Source: Symbiodinium kawagutii
Lineage: Eukaryota > Sar > Dinophyceae > Suessiales > Symbiodiniaceae
DNA length: 64,000 bases
Assembly: GCA_009767595.1 (NCBI GenBank)
Contig: VSDK01003991.1
Location: forward strand, 103,198 to 167,197
Direction of reading: 5' to 3'
In this document: positions 1-13,400 of the stretch, one piece after another
Layout of the letters: every line of letters starts with the position of its first letter
Numbering within the stretch: the stretch's first letter is position 1
Program-made: the position numbers and the translations under genes
The notes under the pieces: model-generated
The model's input: only the letters and a program-made list of their open reading frames with translations
What the model was told of the DNA's origin: nothing
The model's database searches: none

Positions 1-901
1 CTGTGTCATAGTCAGGGTGACGTGCAAAGTTGGCAACTTGTTCGAGGCAAACCAACAAGGGTCTAACCCACCTGAGTAGCCCCAATCCCTTTGCGATCAA
101 TTGGCCATCATGTCTCGAAAGGCCAGGAGATGCTGTTGCTCCGCTCCATGGTGGGCATGGTGCCGACAGAGTAAGAACTGTGGGTTCCCACTTGCATAAA
201 TGACCAAGAAGTTCTTCATCAAAAAGGTCAGCACAAACCATCACATCATCTTGCAATGAATGAAGAATGGAGAAGTCATGCCCTTCAGGAATGTACATGG
301 TTTTGTGTGTGGCTGCATAGGATTTGGCCGCTGTTGGATCTTTCTCGACTGCCAATGTTCGAAAGGCTGTGCAGGCAGACCTAGTCATGAGTCTGATGGC
401 TGCCTTCCAGCCCCCAAAGCCGCCTGCAAATCCCTCAAGGACCTTGACTGGTTCACCAAAGTCAGGATTTGGAACTTCCATCCAACGTGAAGACGGGTCA
501 AAGGAAAAATGTTGAACCAGCAAAGCATCCAACACATCTTCTTCCAGCAAGTCATGAAACCAGAGCTTGACTCCCAATGGAGGAAGGGGTGCATTCACAT
601 CCCATCGAATAAACTCTTGTGTGTGCAGAATCTTGTCAGAATGTGTCACTTGCTTATCCGTGGAGAAGGCAGCAAACCCTAATCCCTCAGGAGCAAATGA
701 TGGTCCCTGCAAAACGACTCTGTCCTCATTGAAATGCACCGTGTCCAGTCTCAACATGATATTTCTTCTGGGAGTGAAGCACAAGCAACCTTCAGCACCC
801 AGGGTGTCCAGCGAAGTCGTCAGCATAGTCATGAATGTCATGGCTCGTCCGCCCGCCCAAGCAGTACAAGGCTGGCGCAAGTAGCCTGAGCCCAAACCTT
901 G
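1..901 (-). CDS. C5-cytosine DNA methyltransferase-like ORF, 3' end beyond window
   Basis: One uninterrupted frame of about 300 codons enters from the left window edge. It is bounded upstream by a TAA at 902-904; the first Met is at 839-841. The motifs of C5-cytosine methyltransferases appear in order: motif I FAGGFGGW (about 407-430, cofactor binding), motif II AVEKDP followed by an A-x-x-Y-x-x-T-H stretch (about 300-352), motif IV with the catalytic Cys in SAPCPPWSG (about 139-168), and a motif VI-like CLEQVANF (26-49), where the usual Glu-Asn-Val reads Glu-Gln-Val. Target-recognition and C-terminal motifs would lie left of base 1. The N-terminal 130 residues are not recognised. The frame is intronless for 900 bases, unlike the other genes here. 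That suggests a retrotransposon-borne methyltransferase, a class I recall being reported in dinoflagellates, or a retrocopy. An AAG|G acceptor at about 898 is also possible. Family assignment is good; the retroelement link is inference. Confidence 0.8.
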
Positions 902-904
902 TTA

Positions 905-3900
905 TAACCGATCCCAAAAATATGAGTCAACCAACCTCAACCAACCAAACACTAGGTGAAAATCAAAGATATTTAGAACCACCTGCCAAATGATTGTTGG
1001 TTGGTATCTCCTTAAACTGTTAGATCTGGTTGGCGATAATGAAGAGGCTAGTTTTGGCCCCGCTATTTCGACATGTTTACCCATCACCCACGTTTTCCAC
1101 GGGGAACCACCAGCAACCCGCAGTTGATCAACACGTGAAACACTTGATGGAAACGATCGAAATGACCAGCAAACCACGGTGACCCAAAAGTGAAGTGAGC
1201 GGTGGACTACATTTTGCTTAGAGTTGAATATTAGAATTCTAAAGGCAACTCCTCGATGGTGTTGCTACAGTCAGTTGAACATGACAATTCAAAAGGTACC
1301 CCTGGTGTTGCTGAGGAAAGTTCCACTTGCGAGCACAAAATACCTCATTATGGCTTCCAGGTCAGTTCAAAGGTAGCTAGTGCAATGCTCAATGAGAGGT
1401 CCAGTTGGCCAACAATTTCAATGGTGAATGATGGTGAATGATGGTGAATGATGATTAGTTATGGCTCATAGTAGTCAACAGTTATGGCTCATGGTAGTCA
1501 AAAATGGTGATGGTTAAATGAACGTTTGATTATAGCTCATGATGTTTAACGGTGCTTCAGTAATGTCTAGTAAGGACAAATTATGGTCAGCAGCAGGAGG
1601 GCCGTGCTGATAACGCATCGCCGCCAACTTACCAAACTCAGCCGTTATGATTTATATATATATATATGTTTATATCAACGCGAACCTCAGGGTGACTGAT
1701 TAACGCTGATCTCCCATTGCACAGATTCTAGGGATGGTATAACCGTACAACCATCCCTGCTGATGGAACATCACCCTCGAAAACCTCGAAAAGGGAAACC
1801 GTTGGACCATGGTGGATGATCGCAGCAGTTGACCGCAGCAGTCGGCTTTTCCGCACGTGGCCATGCCAATCCACCTGCTGAGCGGCGTTGATCAAGCGAG
1901 TGAGCCGTGGAAATCGGAGGTTCTACAGCGCTTAATTCGAACGACCATGCCATCATGACATTTGGGGTGGCCAAGGGGGGATCATTGATAGAGGGTATTC
2001 TTGAGTGAATTCATTCCCAAAGAAATCCTGCAAAATACAATTTAAAAACAACTTACAATTACATGTGAATCCCAAGGACAGCCTATAAGATGTTTTGTTT
2101 TTTTGCAGGATTAAGTGGGATGAATTCAGGTTTCTTTGGGATTCTTCTGGTGCTCATGACTCTGACTCTGGTGCAGGGTTTTGTCTAAGTATTGAATATT
2201 CAAACAGCCACATTTGCAGGATTTTCTTGGGATTTTCTTGGGATTTCTTGGGATTGTGGTGGGATTGTATGGTGGTCAGCTCGGCCATTTCTGGGGTGTG
2301 GGATTTGTCTGAGATGTGTTGGGATTCGGGTGGGATTGTCTGGGAAAGCAATTGGAAGGATCTTGGAGGTGACCCAAATCTAGGATTCTCTCGTGGGATT
2401 CGTCGGGATTGTGTGGGGGTCTGTTGAATTAGCAAACCTTGATATACCAAGTGCTGTACTTCGAATAGGTAGCCAAGTGCACCTGATAGCCAACAATTTG
2501 TTGGTCAAAACGCTACACCAAACCACCGCCAAGCTTGCCAAGCAAGCAGCAAACACCATCCGCACGAGCGCATTTTTGTGGTTCCGTTGGCACAGTCGGC
2601 TTGTGGCCGGACACCGGACCTTGTGGCGTCTCAATGCGTCTCATGCATGGTCTGATTGACCGGTGTGTGACCCTGTGCCACTGACCCAGAGACAAAGCAA
2701 CGATGGATAAACAAATTGCTGGAGCAACAGTAATGGCTGGATGATGGCATCACAATCATGATGCTACCGATATACACATGTTAAAGAATTATCGTGATTT
2801 CATAGTACATCAATAGCTAATCTATGACTAGATGCTATCAACTGGTGATGGTTAGACCAGACTCAGTAGGTACAGGAGTCGAAACACTACTACGTAAAAC
2901 CCAACGTAGAGCTATATACGTTACATACTGCATCATCCGGATGTTCATTACTTACTGCTGTTATGTACCTGGTTAGCAATGATTTATGATCTTCATGATT
3001 GCTAACGATGCTTGATTGCAAAGAGTAATGAAACATCAGCACGACCACCACCACCACCACCACCACCACCGCCACCGCAACCGCCACCGCCACCACCACC
3101 ACCAACAATAACAACAACTCCTACTCCTGCCTCTACTCCTATTCCTACTGCTACTCCTACTCCTGCCACCACCACTGCCGCTACCGCTGCCACTACCATT
3201 ACCGCTACTACAACCAACTACTGTACCCATCCAGAACCGGTTGTGCTGGATTGGGCAAACATGATATTGGCAGTTCCATGTTGGTGAATCACCTCTAGTT
3301 TTACTAGAAATGGGGTTGTCAAAACAGCTGGGCCCGGGCTGTACCCCCAAAATTGGTGGTTTCCTGTTGTTTTCCATCAGAAATCGCAGGCGATTTACAT
3401 CATCAAAACCTGTGGGGCTTCGTTTCTGGCAGTTCCTCGGTGGCAGGTTTCGCCATCCCAAAACGGGCAGTCAACCAACCAATATCCACCAACCAATATC
3501 AAACAACCAATATCAAACAACCATTCCAAATATTTAGGAACATCCAAAATAATGTTAAACAAAGCACCACCAACTGGAGCTGCGTGATGAAACACACCGA
3601 CACGTCAGAAACAGCCTGGACTTCGGGTCTGGCAGTGGCGGGTTCTGACAGTCTCTGCAGATGGATTTTGGAGAAGCAAACGCATGGACAAGGGTTCAAT
3701 CAAATTGTGAAGAAATATTGATGCAGTCATGGGTCTTCAGGTTTGAACATATCTAATGTTAGACTTGCTTGTTGACATGTTCAAGTAAGGGACTTCCATA
3801 GACTTCACTTTTTGTAGCCAGCCAAATGCAAGAACAAGGCTCAAGCATCTTATTGCATGTTAATATTCTTTCATCCTCTTTTCGGAAGGGCGAGCCACTA

Positions 3901-5766
3901 TCCTTAAATGCTGCCTACTCGTCTCCATCATCTGTTCACCAGTGAACCTAACTAAGTACAGTTGCGGGTCAAGCCATATCAGTCAGCAGCAGTTTTTTCA
4001 GCTCATGAACCAATCATATCTAGCAAATCTAGCAGGTACCCTGTGATTGCACCCCTCTTGGTTCAAATTGGTTTCTATGAAGGGATATGTGGCTCCTTAC
4101 TTCCCAACAGCCAGAAATCATGAGCTCCTCCCTGCATCGCTTCACGCAAGTTCCACGTCCGCTGGCGCCATGGGCCGCCCTCAATACAGCAGCCACACAG
4201 AACTGTAGCTGGAGCAGCTGCTGTGATGCATCCTTAACCATCATTTCTTTGAGCTACTGAAAGGTAGACACTGAACCAATCATCATTTTCAAAGGTGAAC
4301 CATTATAAATGGTGCATGGTCCACTTCCAAGTTCGTTTGCCAGAGTGCAACCGGTATTGGCCATCATTAACTCTGGCGAACTGGGACTGCTGTGGATACC
4401 CCATCCATTTCAATGAGGTGGTCTTAGAAAAACTACGGCAAGCTGCTCCAGACCCCTGTGCGTGCGAAAGTCTTTGTGCGCAGCACAGCGAAGGGTTCGA
4501 CAAAAGGAAACGAGCTAAACAGGGTTGGAGCCCCACACCACCGGAGGCCAAAAATCAATGCTGCGCATGATGATGGACGAACGGTGATGGTGAAGAACGG
4601 TTCAAGGAAGGTGCTATGTGAATGACCTTTGCTTGCAAGTTCTCCATGAGCTCCATGGTTTTCAACAATTTCTTGATTATTGCTTCGCATGGTTAGCTCA
4701 TGGCCCAAATGGCGGCACCACCAGCGGTGGAACTCTGTGGGTGTCTGATGCCCCCTTTGGAACGCCAGCTTTCGATCTGCACAACGGTCTACGGTGGATT
4801 CGTTGAGCCCAACCCTGAAACTACAGTACGGTTGATCGAACAAATCCTGCGCAAAGAAGTCAACAATACTGCAGTAAATCTCAATCATGAACAAGTCATG
4901 AGATTAATTAAAATTAGAAGTCAATATGTTGGGGTGCAGAAATCTCCCCAAATCTCCCAACCCTGTTGATATAACTGACCCTAAGTCTACCACATTAAAT
5001 CCTGCATCAAGAAATCTTCACAAGCATTAGTTAAATGTGGTCATGGGACGGTTAGGTCAACTACAGTTCAAAATCGTGGGCATCATCAAATCTCTCTTAG
5101 ACTGATTTTCACCAATATCATCCACAAGCAACCATGAGCAACAATGCCATGGAGTTGTGATGGAGTGTAGATTGATGATAGTCAATGATCGCTATCACAA
5201 ACCATGGAACAATCCCTCATAATAGTTGATGGCTAGCAAGCACTGTTGGCTCCTGCTGATTATAACCATTCACCAAACATGATAGGTCATATGGTTGCAA
5301 CCCCCAGTTGTGACTTCCATGCAAAAAAGACTTCCATGCAGCAAGTATCGCGCTTTGATGATCATTGATGCATTAATCAATTATTGAACCACTACTGTTG
5401 GTTATTGTCCCCTATAACCCTCTAAAAGCATGTCAATCAAACCACCAACTACGTTTTCACTGCGTTTTCGACACACGCATAGGTAGCTGCCGACCTAGAC
5501 GCTACATCAAACCACTACAGTAACTAGTCAAACATCATCAAACCATCAACCAATTATATCCTCTAGACCAATTATACTCCTTATAAAGCCCTAAAACCTC
5601 CAGACTTTTGGGTCTTGCTGATTATAAAAACATGTCAACTGGTCATTATCATCAACTACTCATGATCATTATGTCAACATCATCAAACCATCAACTAGTC
5701 ATTATCATTTTCACGGCAGGATTTCTCCCATCAACACGGAAGCGTCACAACGAGGGAGGCTGAAAC
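905..5766. other. intergenic, repeat-rich; no supported gene
   Basis: This stretch is mostly degenerate AT-rich text with short repeats. A degenerate TTGGGATT-type repeat occupies about 2210-2420 and a CCA/CTCCTG low-complexity block 3037-3210. GC-richer islands lie at 1780-1970, 2500-2700, 4100-4240 and 4430-4900. The last holds a 153-codon minus-strand ORF (4433-4894) that matches no family I know and lacks a convincing exon structure. Some islands may be exons of the gene that could start near 7291. Confidence 0.4.
3037..3210. repeat. (CCA)n tract followed by CTCCTG/CTACTG low-complexity block
   Basis: A CCA run (about 3037-3107) passes into pyrimidine-rich triplets. The Pro-rich, Gly-rich and Trp/Arg-rich frames here are artefacts. 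Confidence 0.9.
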
Positions 5767-7291
5767 CTCGGGCCGCCGCCCACGGCGCTGTAGGCCTGGT
5801 ACCATTTTCACCAGGCTCCAAGCCTAGAAGGGCCACCTGACGCAGGGACGAAGGGGCGAGCCTTGATCAATGGTGAATTCATGGGTTTGGTGGCTGACGA
5901 AACAGGAAGATCAATATGGAATAATGGTTTGATTAATGGTTGATTAGTGGGTAGTTGGCGGTTCGTTTATGGTTACTAGGGGCAGTTCATGGTAAATTCA
6001 TAGCTAATTGATGGTTCATAGCTTAATTCAGGGTTGACTGATCGTTGAAATTGTTTATGGTGGTAATTCATGATTAGTTGATGGGGATGGCCAGTTGGTG
6101 GTGGATTGTGGTGTCGATTGATGGTTAGTCGATCATTCATCTATGGCACATACTGGTTATATATAATGGTGGCTTACTGTTTCATGGTCGAATTGGTGAT
6201 CTTGCTTCACCTGTTGATCAGATCGGATTAGTAAGCCTTGGGTGTTTGATGAATAAGATGCGCATGAACTTCCCGGTATATTGTGCTGTCAGGTTAGTCA
6301 TCTCATCCAATTTTCATAAGCTTTATTAACAGTAACACTGTGCTCACCAAGCAACATCACAGGATTGCCAACAATAGAATGAGTCAACAGTTAGCTGCTG
6401 TGCTGATAGAAAATATTATATATCTCTCTTTCTTTCTTTCTTTCTTTCTCTCTCTCTCTCTCTCTCTCTCGCTCTTCCCATCGCCATCTGCAAAGTTCAG
6501 CTAGGCTGAAGGCGAAACTGTGGCCCAGCCATCTCAATAACCCAGCTCATGTATAGTCAATGTTAATCACATAGTGGACCTGGAGTAGACACAATATCGA
6601 CTTGGACCATCCTGAAAAGGTAAACGGTTTTCGTATCGAAGATGAGGGAAAATTCTATTTACTTCAGCATGGCTATATCTCAATACAAAGGCCTTATTGG
6701 CACCAAACAAGCAACATAATCCAACGTATTTGCACAAAGTGATCAAACTGGGAGGTGAACTACTTCACCCATTCTTCCGATGGCTATATGAACCATACCA
6801 ACAACATTATGACGGTTCTGAAAATAGCCATTTCAAGATTTGTAATACTGGCTCCATTGAGAAATCTGCTGGTGGTTGATGGCCAACAAAGATGCTGACC
6901 ATGTCATCACAAGATTTGTTTGTTAATTCCTGCTACGTTCTTGTTGTTATGTTCCCGGATCCTTTGTTATGAAACACTGCCAACCATTGACAATCATTAC
7001 TGGCAAAGATAAAAACACCCACCATAATAGTAATTCTGATTCTAAACCATAAACTGCATTCAGATTCCTGGCCATGAGCCATTGAGCACGCGACGAAGAC
7101 GATTAGCCCACACAAACCACCATTACCGATTACAATCAAAGAAACACGCAAACAACCCATATAAACCACGATGACCGATTACAACCAAAGAAACAAATCA
7201 CATGTACCATGTTCAATGACCATCTTGTCACATCCTCCCTGAGCCGCAGCCGGTGGCGGCGCACCGCGGGGCACTTTGCGATTCCGGTCAT
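5767..7291 (-). CDS. tentative start of an unidentified gene (two exons)
   Basis: Two GC-rich islands could be exons. At 7235-7291 an ATG opens 19 codons (MTGIAKCPAVRRHRLRLRE) that end at a possible GA donor (GAG|GATG). At 5767-5836 a possible exon lies between TCAG and a GTTTCA donor, in compatible phase, and contains VALLGLEPGENG. The stretch between them (about 1.4 kb) is repeat-rich and holds a TTTC/TC tract at 6423-6471. No domain is recognisable and no downstream exon was found. The islands could equally be chance GC-rich patches or dead exons. Confidence 0.22.
6423..6471. repeat. (TTTC)n(TC)n microsatellite
   Basis: A TTTC run followed by a TC run in the intergenic region. No other feature is apparent around it. 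Confidence 0.92.
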
Positions 7292-8231
7292 TTCAAACTG
7301 AGTCTCGCCTCAGTTTCCGAGGCTTGGAAATCGATGAATGACAAAACTTAGCAAAGGTCAGGAAGGGTTAGAAAGAGTTGGTAAGGATTAGTAAGGATTA
7401 GTAATGGCGACTACTGGTTTGCAATAGTGATTGATATGCCATTGCTAGTACGTGTCAGTGAAGGCTAGCAAAAGCATTAAATGAAAACAAACAGGACGAT
7501 AAATGGTTGGTGGCGACCAGCAATCCAAAATAGTGCCAGTCAACCAACCAACCATAAATACTGCAGACAATGAACATGTCTAAAAACCACCAGCCGGTAA
7601 ACAGCGGTGAAGTATATCAGGGACCGACTAACCACTTAGATAATGCTGTGGAATCACAGGCAAAATTTGCAAGCCAGTCCGAAAAGGAAGCTGTGGGTCA
7701 ATCACTCCGTACCTTGGCTCCAAGAATGACTTGGATAGTTCTGGTTTGGGGTATCAGCTACAGTAATTATGTCGTATATTTTGGATGATTGCTATTGACC
7801 CATGGCCATGTTCATTCATTTATTGAAACTTTGCTGTTAGTGAACCATCACTCACCATCATTGAAGCAAGTAATTAATAGTTAACTTAACCATGAATTCA
7901 CCGCTTTTCCCCAAGGACACCTGGATACACCTGGTGCCGAGTGGTGCAGGGGCGCTAAGTTGAAACTTCGACGATGAGGAGTCTCTAGCCAGCAGCCGCT
8001 TACCCTGCTAGGTCTTCGCAGGGGAAATCCCTGCAAAGGAAATGCACCCCCCGGAAGGGCGATGTCCAAAGCATCTTTCAAAACAAAATATGTTTGAAAA
8101 ATCAGATCTTCCTTAAAAAAACAGTTGAAACAGCAAATCTTGCTCCAAACAATGGTTGAACATCATCTCTCGGTCAAAAAAAATGTTGAACATCATATGT
8201 ATCTTCAGTGTCCACCCGAATGGGTTGAAAA
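7292..8231. other. 3' flank of gene 1
   Basis: This region follows the stop codon of gene 1. It is mostly AT-rich low-complexity text, with one GC-richer patch at 7915-8070. No polyadenylation signal could be singled out and no gene is supported. Confidence 0.4.
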
Positions 8232-10381
8232 TCATTGGCTCCAAGGCTCATAGACGGGTTTGTGGTCGCTGCCCGAAGAGCTTCCCTTGCCTTCTGACAG
8301 CAAGGTCCAGTGATCAGAGTAGAAAATACAGTCCTTGGCGGTTTGGGAACCGCTCCTCCCCTGGTTTGGCAGGGGGAAACTCACATTTTCAAGGGGGCCA
8401 AGGGGTCACAAGATCTGGGAAGGGGTGATCTGAAGAGTTACAGGTCCGCATTGTGGCCACGGAAAATTTGAATCACCAGAATCACCACCATGCGGTCATG
8501 CATCCTCTGACAAAAATACACCCGGCTTCGAATAGCTCCCTCACAACCAACTTCCATGGACAACAATGACCGAGAGGTGTCCTTCCACAGTTGACATCCG
8601 AACGCATCCTAATCCTACTAAAAGGACCCTCGGATACTTATCGATACTTATTATATTTATTGAGACTTATTTTTCACGTTTTTGATGAGGCAGACAACAG
8701 CAGATAACCAAAAAACTGTTATCTGCTTAAGTTAAATAAGTATAAATAAGTATAAATAAGTATTGATGTATTTTTGAGTTGATTTTTAAAATTGGAATCA
8801 AAATCAAGCTTTTCATGGTGATAGCAGCTTAGCGATCGGAAAAGCATGCTTTTTTCGGCCCAAGGAGCTGCAAGCATTGCGGTTTGAAACCCAAGGTGAG
8901 AAGGATTGCTGGCTACAACAAGGTTTCAATATGAGATTCACTTAAACGTCAACAAAGAAAACATAAGTAGATAACAAGCACAGAATAAACAGATAGCAGG
9001 CAGAAAACATAACTAGATGACAAGCAGATAACAGCAAATAACAGCAAATAACAGCAAATAACAGTTATCAGGATGTTATCTGCTTCAAAAAATAAAAGCA
9101 AATAACAGACAGGTAACGAGAAACTTCAAGATAGATAACAACAAATAATGACAGAGAACTAGTATTTATACATTCTGTTTATTTTAGCACTGTGTCAAAG
9201 AATTCATTGCCACGCACGTTCCAGCAGTGCCTGACGAAATTCATATCCTTGAGCCACGAGATGTTTTCTATCCAAAAGCTTGATTTTTATCTGTCTTGAG
9301 GTCAAACATGTGCAAAAATCATGTTTTCTTGCAGTCCACTTGATTCAGGTGAAATCAAGGAAAAAATAAGTATCAATAAGTATTTTGACTGTTATCTGCT
9401 CTTTTTTCGGAAACAAGGCAGATAACAAAAAAACGCGACTGGAAAAATACTTATTATACTTAAATAAGTATGGACAAGTATTAATAAGTATGGCATACTT
9501 ATCATACTTATTCGTACTTATCCAGACTTAAACCATACTTATCTAAACTTCTAAGTATAAATAAGTATGAATAAGTATCGAGGGTCCTTTTAGTACCTCC
9601 CATCCACACAACCACCTCACTGACAATTAACAGTGGCTGATGATTATCACTGACAGTGAACAACTGGCGTGGCGTATCCGAAACAACAACCACCTACCAA
9701 ACATAACCGTTCACCCATCCCCAAGTTCTCGCCTGGGACACCACCTGTTCTTCTCAATGGCACTCCCTGCTTCAAATATCAGCATTGTAAGGCTGGCCCT
9801 GAGCCAAGGCCTATCGCAACACCCCGGTGCCACCGGCAGAAGCGCTTGCGGACAAGGGCACCACCCAATCGTTGACCGCCAACTTGAAACCGGACTTCAG
9901 GAAGTGTTTGGGGCCATCCTCACTCCTCAGACCAGGCTTTGCGTAACATTGGTGGCTCAAAGATCGTGCAGAATTGCCGCTTTCAATGGACGTTGAATGA
10001 CTACTGTTTGGCGGACCCAGAGTGAATGGCCAGCAATGATGAAAGGTGAAGTCATGTTAAATATCGCTAAAACTTTAAAACGATGGTAATGACGAAACAT
10101 GGTTGATTGATGCTCCATGACCTACAATGATTGACTGACAACTTTGAATACCGGTCAATGATCAGTCTGCTGGTTATTAACCATAAACATGTCTTAGAAA
10201 TGGTTGATGATGGTCAATGACTGTGGTTAGTTGTTTGGCATTAGTTCGTCATCATCATTTATCATCATCATCATCTATCATCTATCATCATCTATCATCA
10301 TCTACCATCATCTATCATCATCTATCATCATCTATCATCATCTATCATCATCTATCATCATCATCATCGTCATCATCATCG

Positions 10382-10454
<73 letters not shown>

Positions 10455-13400
10455 TCATCATCATTCACCCTTATTCATCATCATTCACCCTTATTCATCA
10501 TCATTCATCACCATTCATCTATCATCATTGCTAGCCACCCTTAAGCTTTCTTCATCTTTCATCACCACCAACCATCAAGAATCACCACCTATGCAGGTTC
10601 ATGCTCCGTGCTCTGACCGCTGATGCTACTCCAGTCACATCCGCGCATTGAAGTCCCCCGTGACCACCACGGGCGCGTTGCCCGCCACATCTTGGATAGC
10701 CTTGACCATGTTCCTGGAAGGCTCAGGGGATGGGGAGGATGCCGCTGGTTGGTGACCATGGATGGGGAGGATGCTGTAGGCCCCTGGGCCAGGGGGGAGC
10801 GAGGCCAGGAGCTACCGGGATTGGCCGAAACCAATGGCATTAGTGGTTATACTCTGTGGCAGTCCCTGACCTGGAAGCTGAAAATCACCATTTCTTTCTA
10901 TAAAAAAAAGGTATGAATAAGTTTCTACTTCCAGCTTACTTTGCCGGAGTGTACTGGTTGGTGCTGTAGGGATCATGTAGCTCTATGGCATGGTTCGTTG
11001 TGTCACATGGTCACATGGTCAATCGGTCAGTTTAAGAGTTCGAGATCCAAGGGTTGATACGCAGGTTCTGGCACGGCTTCACGGGAAGGGTTATGGCTGG
11101 AAATAGCTGAGATGGGAATTTGCAAGATCCACGACTTTTGTCTAATCATTCTTTGGCCAGTAGCCATCAGCTAACCATGTCATATCATATCATTGACTAT
11201 CATAGTCAAAATATGGATTCTAGCAATTCATAAACTGCAAATATTGTTGCAGTTCAAAGCCCATATGAGTTAACAATTGGTGATAAGCAGAGTTTCATCC
11301 TTTCGTTACTTGATTGTGAAGCAAGCCTGTCATTTTCATGTTTACCTGTTACTCGCATTAAATTTGTTTTCAATGAATCAGGTATAGCTTTTTTGTTCGC
11401 ATTCACAGTGTTGCTCTTTATTGCTTAATTTACTTCATTGATAACTCTAACTATTATGGTAAGAACTTCATGTATCATTGCTGACTAACATTTATAAATA
11501 CGGTATTGATTGATTAACCATTATTTCTCCTATGGTTACCCAACCATTTTGCCGAGCACTTCCATACCACTCCGCTCCCAGCATGCCTGGCCCCACCAAC
11601 CGCGCACCGCGCCGCTCCTGGCTCCACGGTAGCGCACGCCTTCGTTGCAGACTCGGTTGCCCTCGCTGTGCACGCACCAATGGGTGTTGAAATGCCAAAA
11701 GAACTTGCCCGTCGACTCGTCCTTGGAATTTTCGGGAATTTTCGCCCGGTTGCAGGTTCTATGGCTCCACTTGGCTGGGAATTTTCGGCCAAAACAGTGG
11801 CATCAGAACCGAAAACCGTGGAACGATGTGCATGGCTGAATTGATAGCTAGGGAGAGTTGATGGTGATCAACTAGTGTGCTATTTGCCACTGTTGCAAAT
11901 TCGTTTGGAAGGGATGCTCGCGAGAAATCAAAGCCTCATAGTCATAGTCTTTCTATGTCTTTCTCCTACATCGCTGGTACCCCCTGCTGCCCTTGCATCT
12001 GAAGCTAAAAGACATCACTCACAGAATGAAAACCAACGTTTTGCGGGCCAATGTTGGGACTTCTCCTGGTTGCAAACCAGCCCAGCTTTGATCGGCCACG
12101 TCATGCCATGTCAACAAGTTTCCAAGCCAAGTCCACCCTGTTGATGCAAACAAACCCTGCGCAACTGCAAGATTTCAAAGGAAATACATAAAAACAAATG
12201 ATATAGAATGATCCACAGATATCTATGTCTTCAACGGTTGTATGGCAACATTCAGTCTGAATGGATCTGCGCGCAAAGTCCGGAAATCTGATCCCTTGGT
12301 AAATCCCCCGCCATGGTGAGCACCCATGGAGGCAGCATCCCCAGGCAGCCCAGGCTCGGTGAGCTTCACCCAGGTGACGTAGCGCGGTCCCCACTTCCCG
12401 GTGGCCTTGAGGTCCTTGGACCCCGCGCTGCTGGCGCGGAAGCGCCCCGAGCGGACCATGACGCCCTGGGCGCCCTTGAAATCCGAAGCCTCCGTGAGGA
12501 AACCCGTTCCTTAGGAGGGCGACTGGGTGGGTGATGGTTGGTTGAGGGGGTTGGGGGGTGATGGGCAGTGTGGTGGGTGGCTGGGGTGGGGAAGTTGGGG
12601 GAGCAGCATTCACCTTTGAAGCACTGGTTGGGTCTCATTGTTGGAAACCATGGGCATCAATGACCAAGTACTGCCCATCTGAATATTCCGAATCATATCC
12701 CCAACAAATGACGCAAGGCTGGGCCTCAAAGAATGTTTTCACGCAAATCGTTGGTGAACATGACCGTTGGATACCAGTTGTGGTAGAGACAAAATGAATG
12801 TAAATGGCAGTCCTAGGATGGCTCATGAAGAATCGCAACCAGGCAACTGAGCTCAATTAAAAGGGTGCTCAACGCCCACAATGCCCACAACGTTGAGCAC
12901 CCAACAGTAGGGAACACACGGGATCTGCCACCAAGATGCTCCTTGCGATCTGCGATGGAGAATCGCATTCCTGGAAGCCGATGGTGTCTGGTTGCAAGTT
13001 GTTCTTGATGTTCCTGATGATGCCATCGCCTCACAAGCTTCTTCCCCAAAGTGCCTTCCTCACCAGTTGTTGCTGTTTTTCTCCTGTGTCAACAGTGTGA
13101 GCCCAATATTTTGATCAGCCACCATCAGTGGTTTGTTCAGCCCAATAGCTGGTGACTTACCATCAAATGAGGGGCTAACTCGCATGGATACATCATTAAC
13201 GAGACAACCGACTGTTGCCACCTTGATATGCAGCAAAACAGCCAATAGCCAACACGACAAGGAACATACACAGCAGCAACTACAAGTGATAAAATAGAAA
13301 GCCGTTCCTTAAGTCTTCTTTCCATGATGTGTAAGAATATTCCTGATACGGATAATGGCACCCATAACTAATTGTCTAACATGACATGTCAAAACTATGT

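Noticed and set aside
3002..3461. Pro-, Gly-, Val- and Trp/Arg-rich ORFs up to 141 codons
   Set aside because: All overlap the CCA/CTCCTG low-complexity block, and the extensions beyond it show no domain or splice support.
4433..4894. 153-codon minus-strand ORF
   Set aside because: No recognisable domain, no codon or splice pattern like the real exons; kept only as an unexplained island.
10217..10623. Long poly-Ser and poly-Ile frames
   Set aside because: Both are phases of the ATC microsatellite.
12101..12638. Minus-strand ORFs of 170 and 90 codons and plus-strand frames
   Set aside because: They are alternate frames over the GC-rich EEP exon 12358-12489, whose coding frame is shown by the aligned paralogue.
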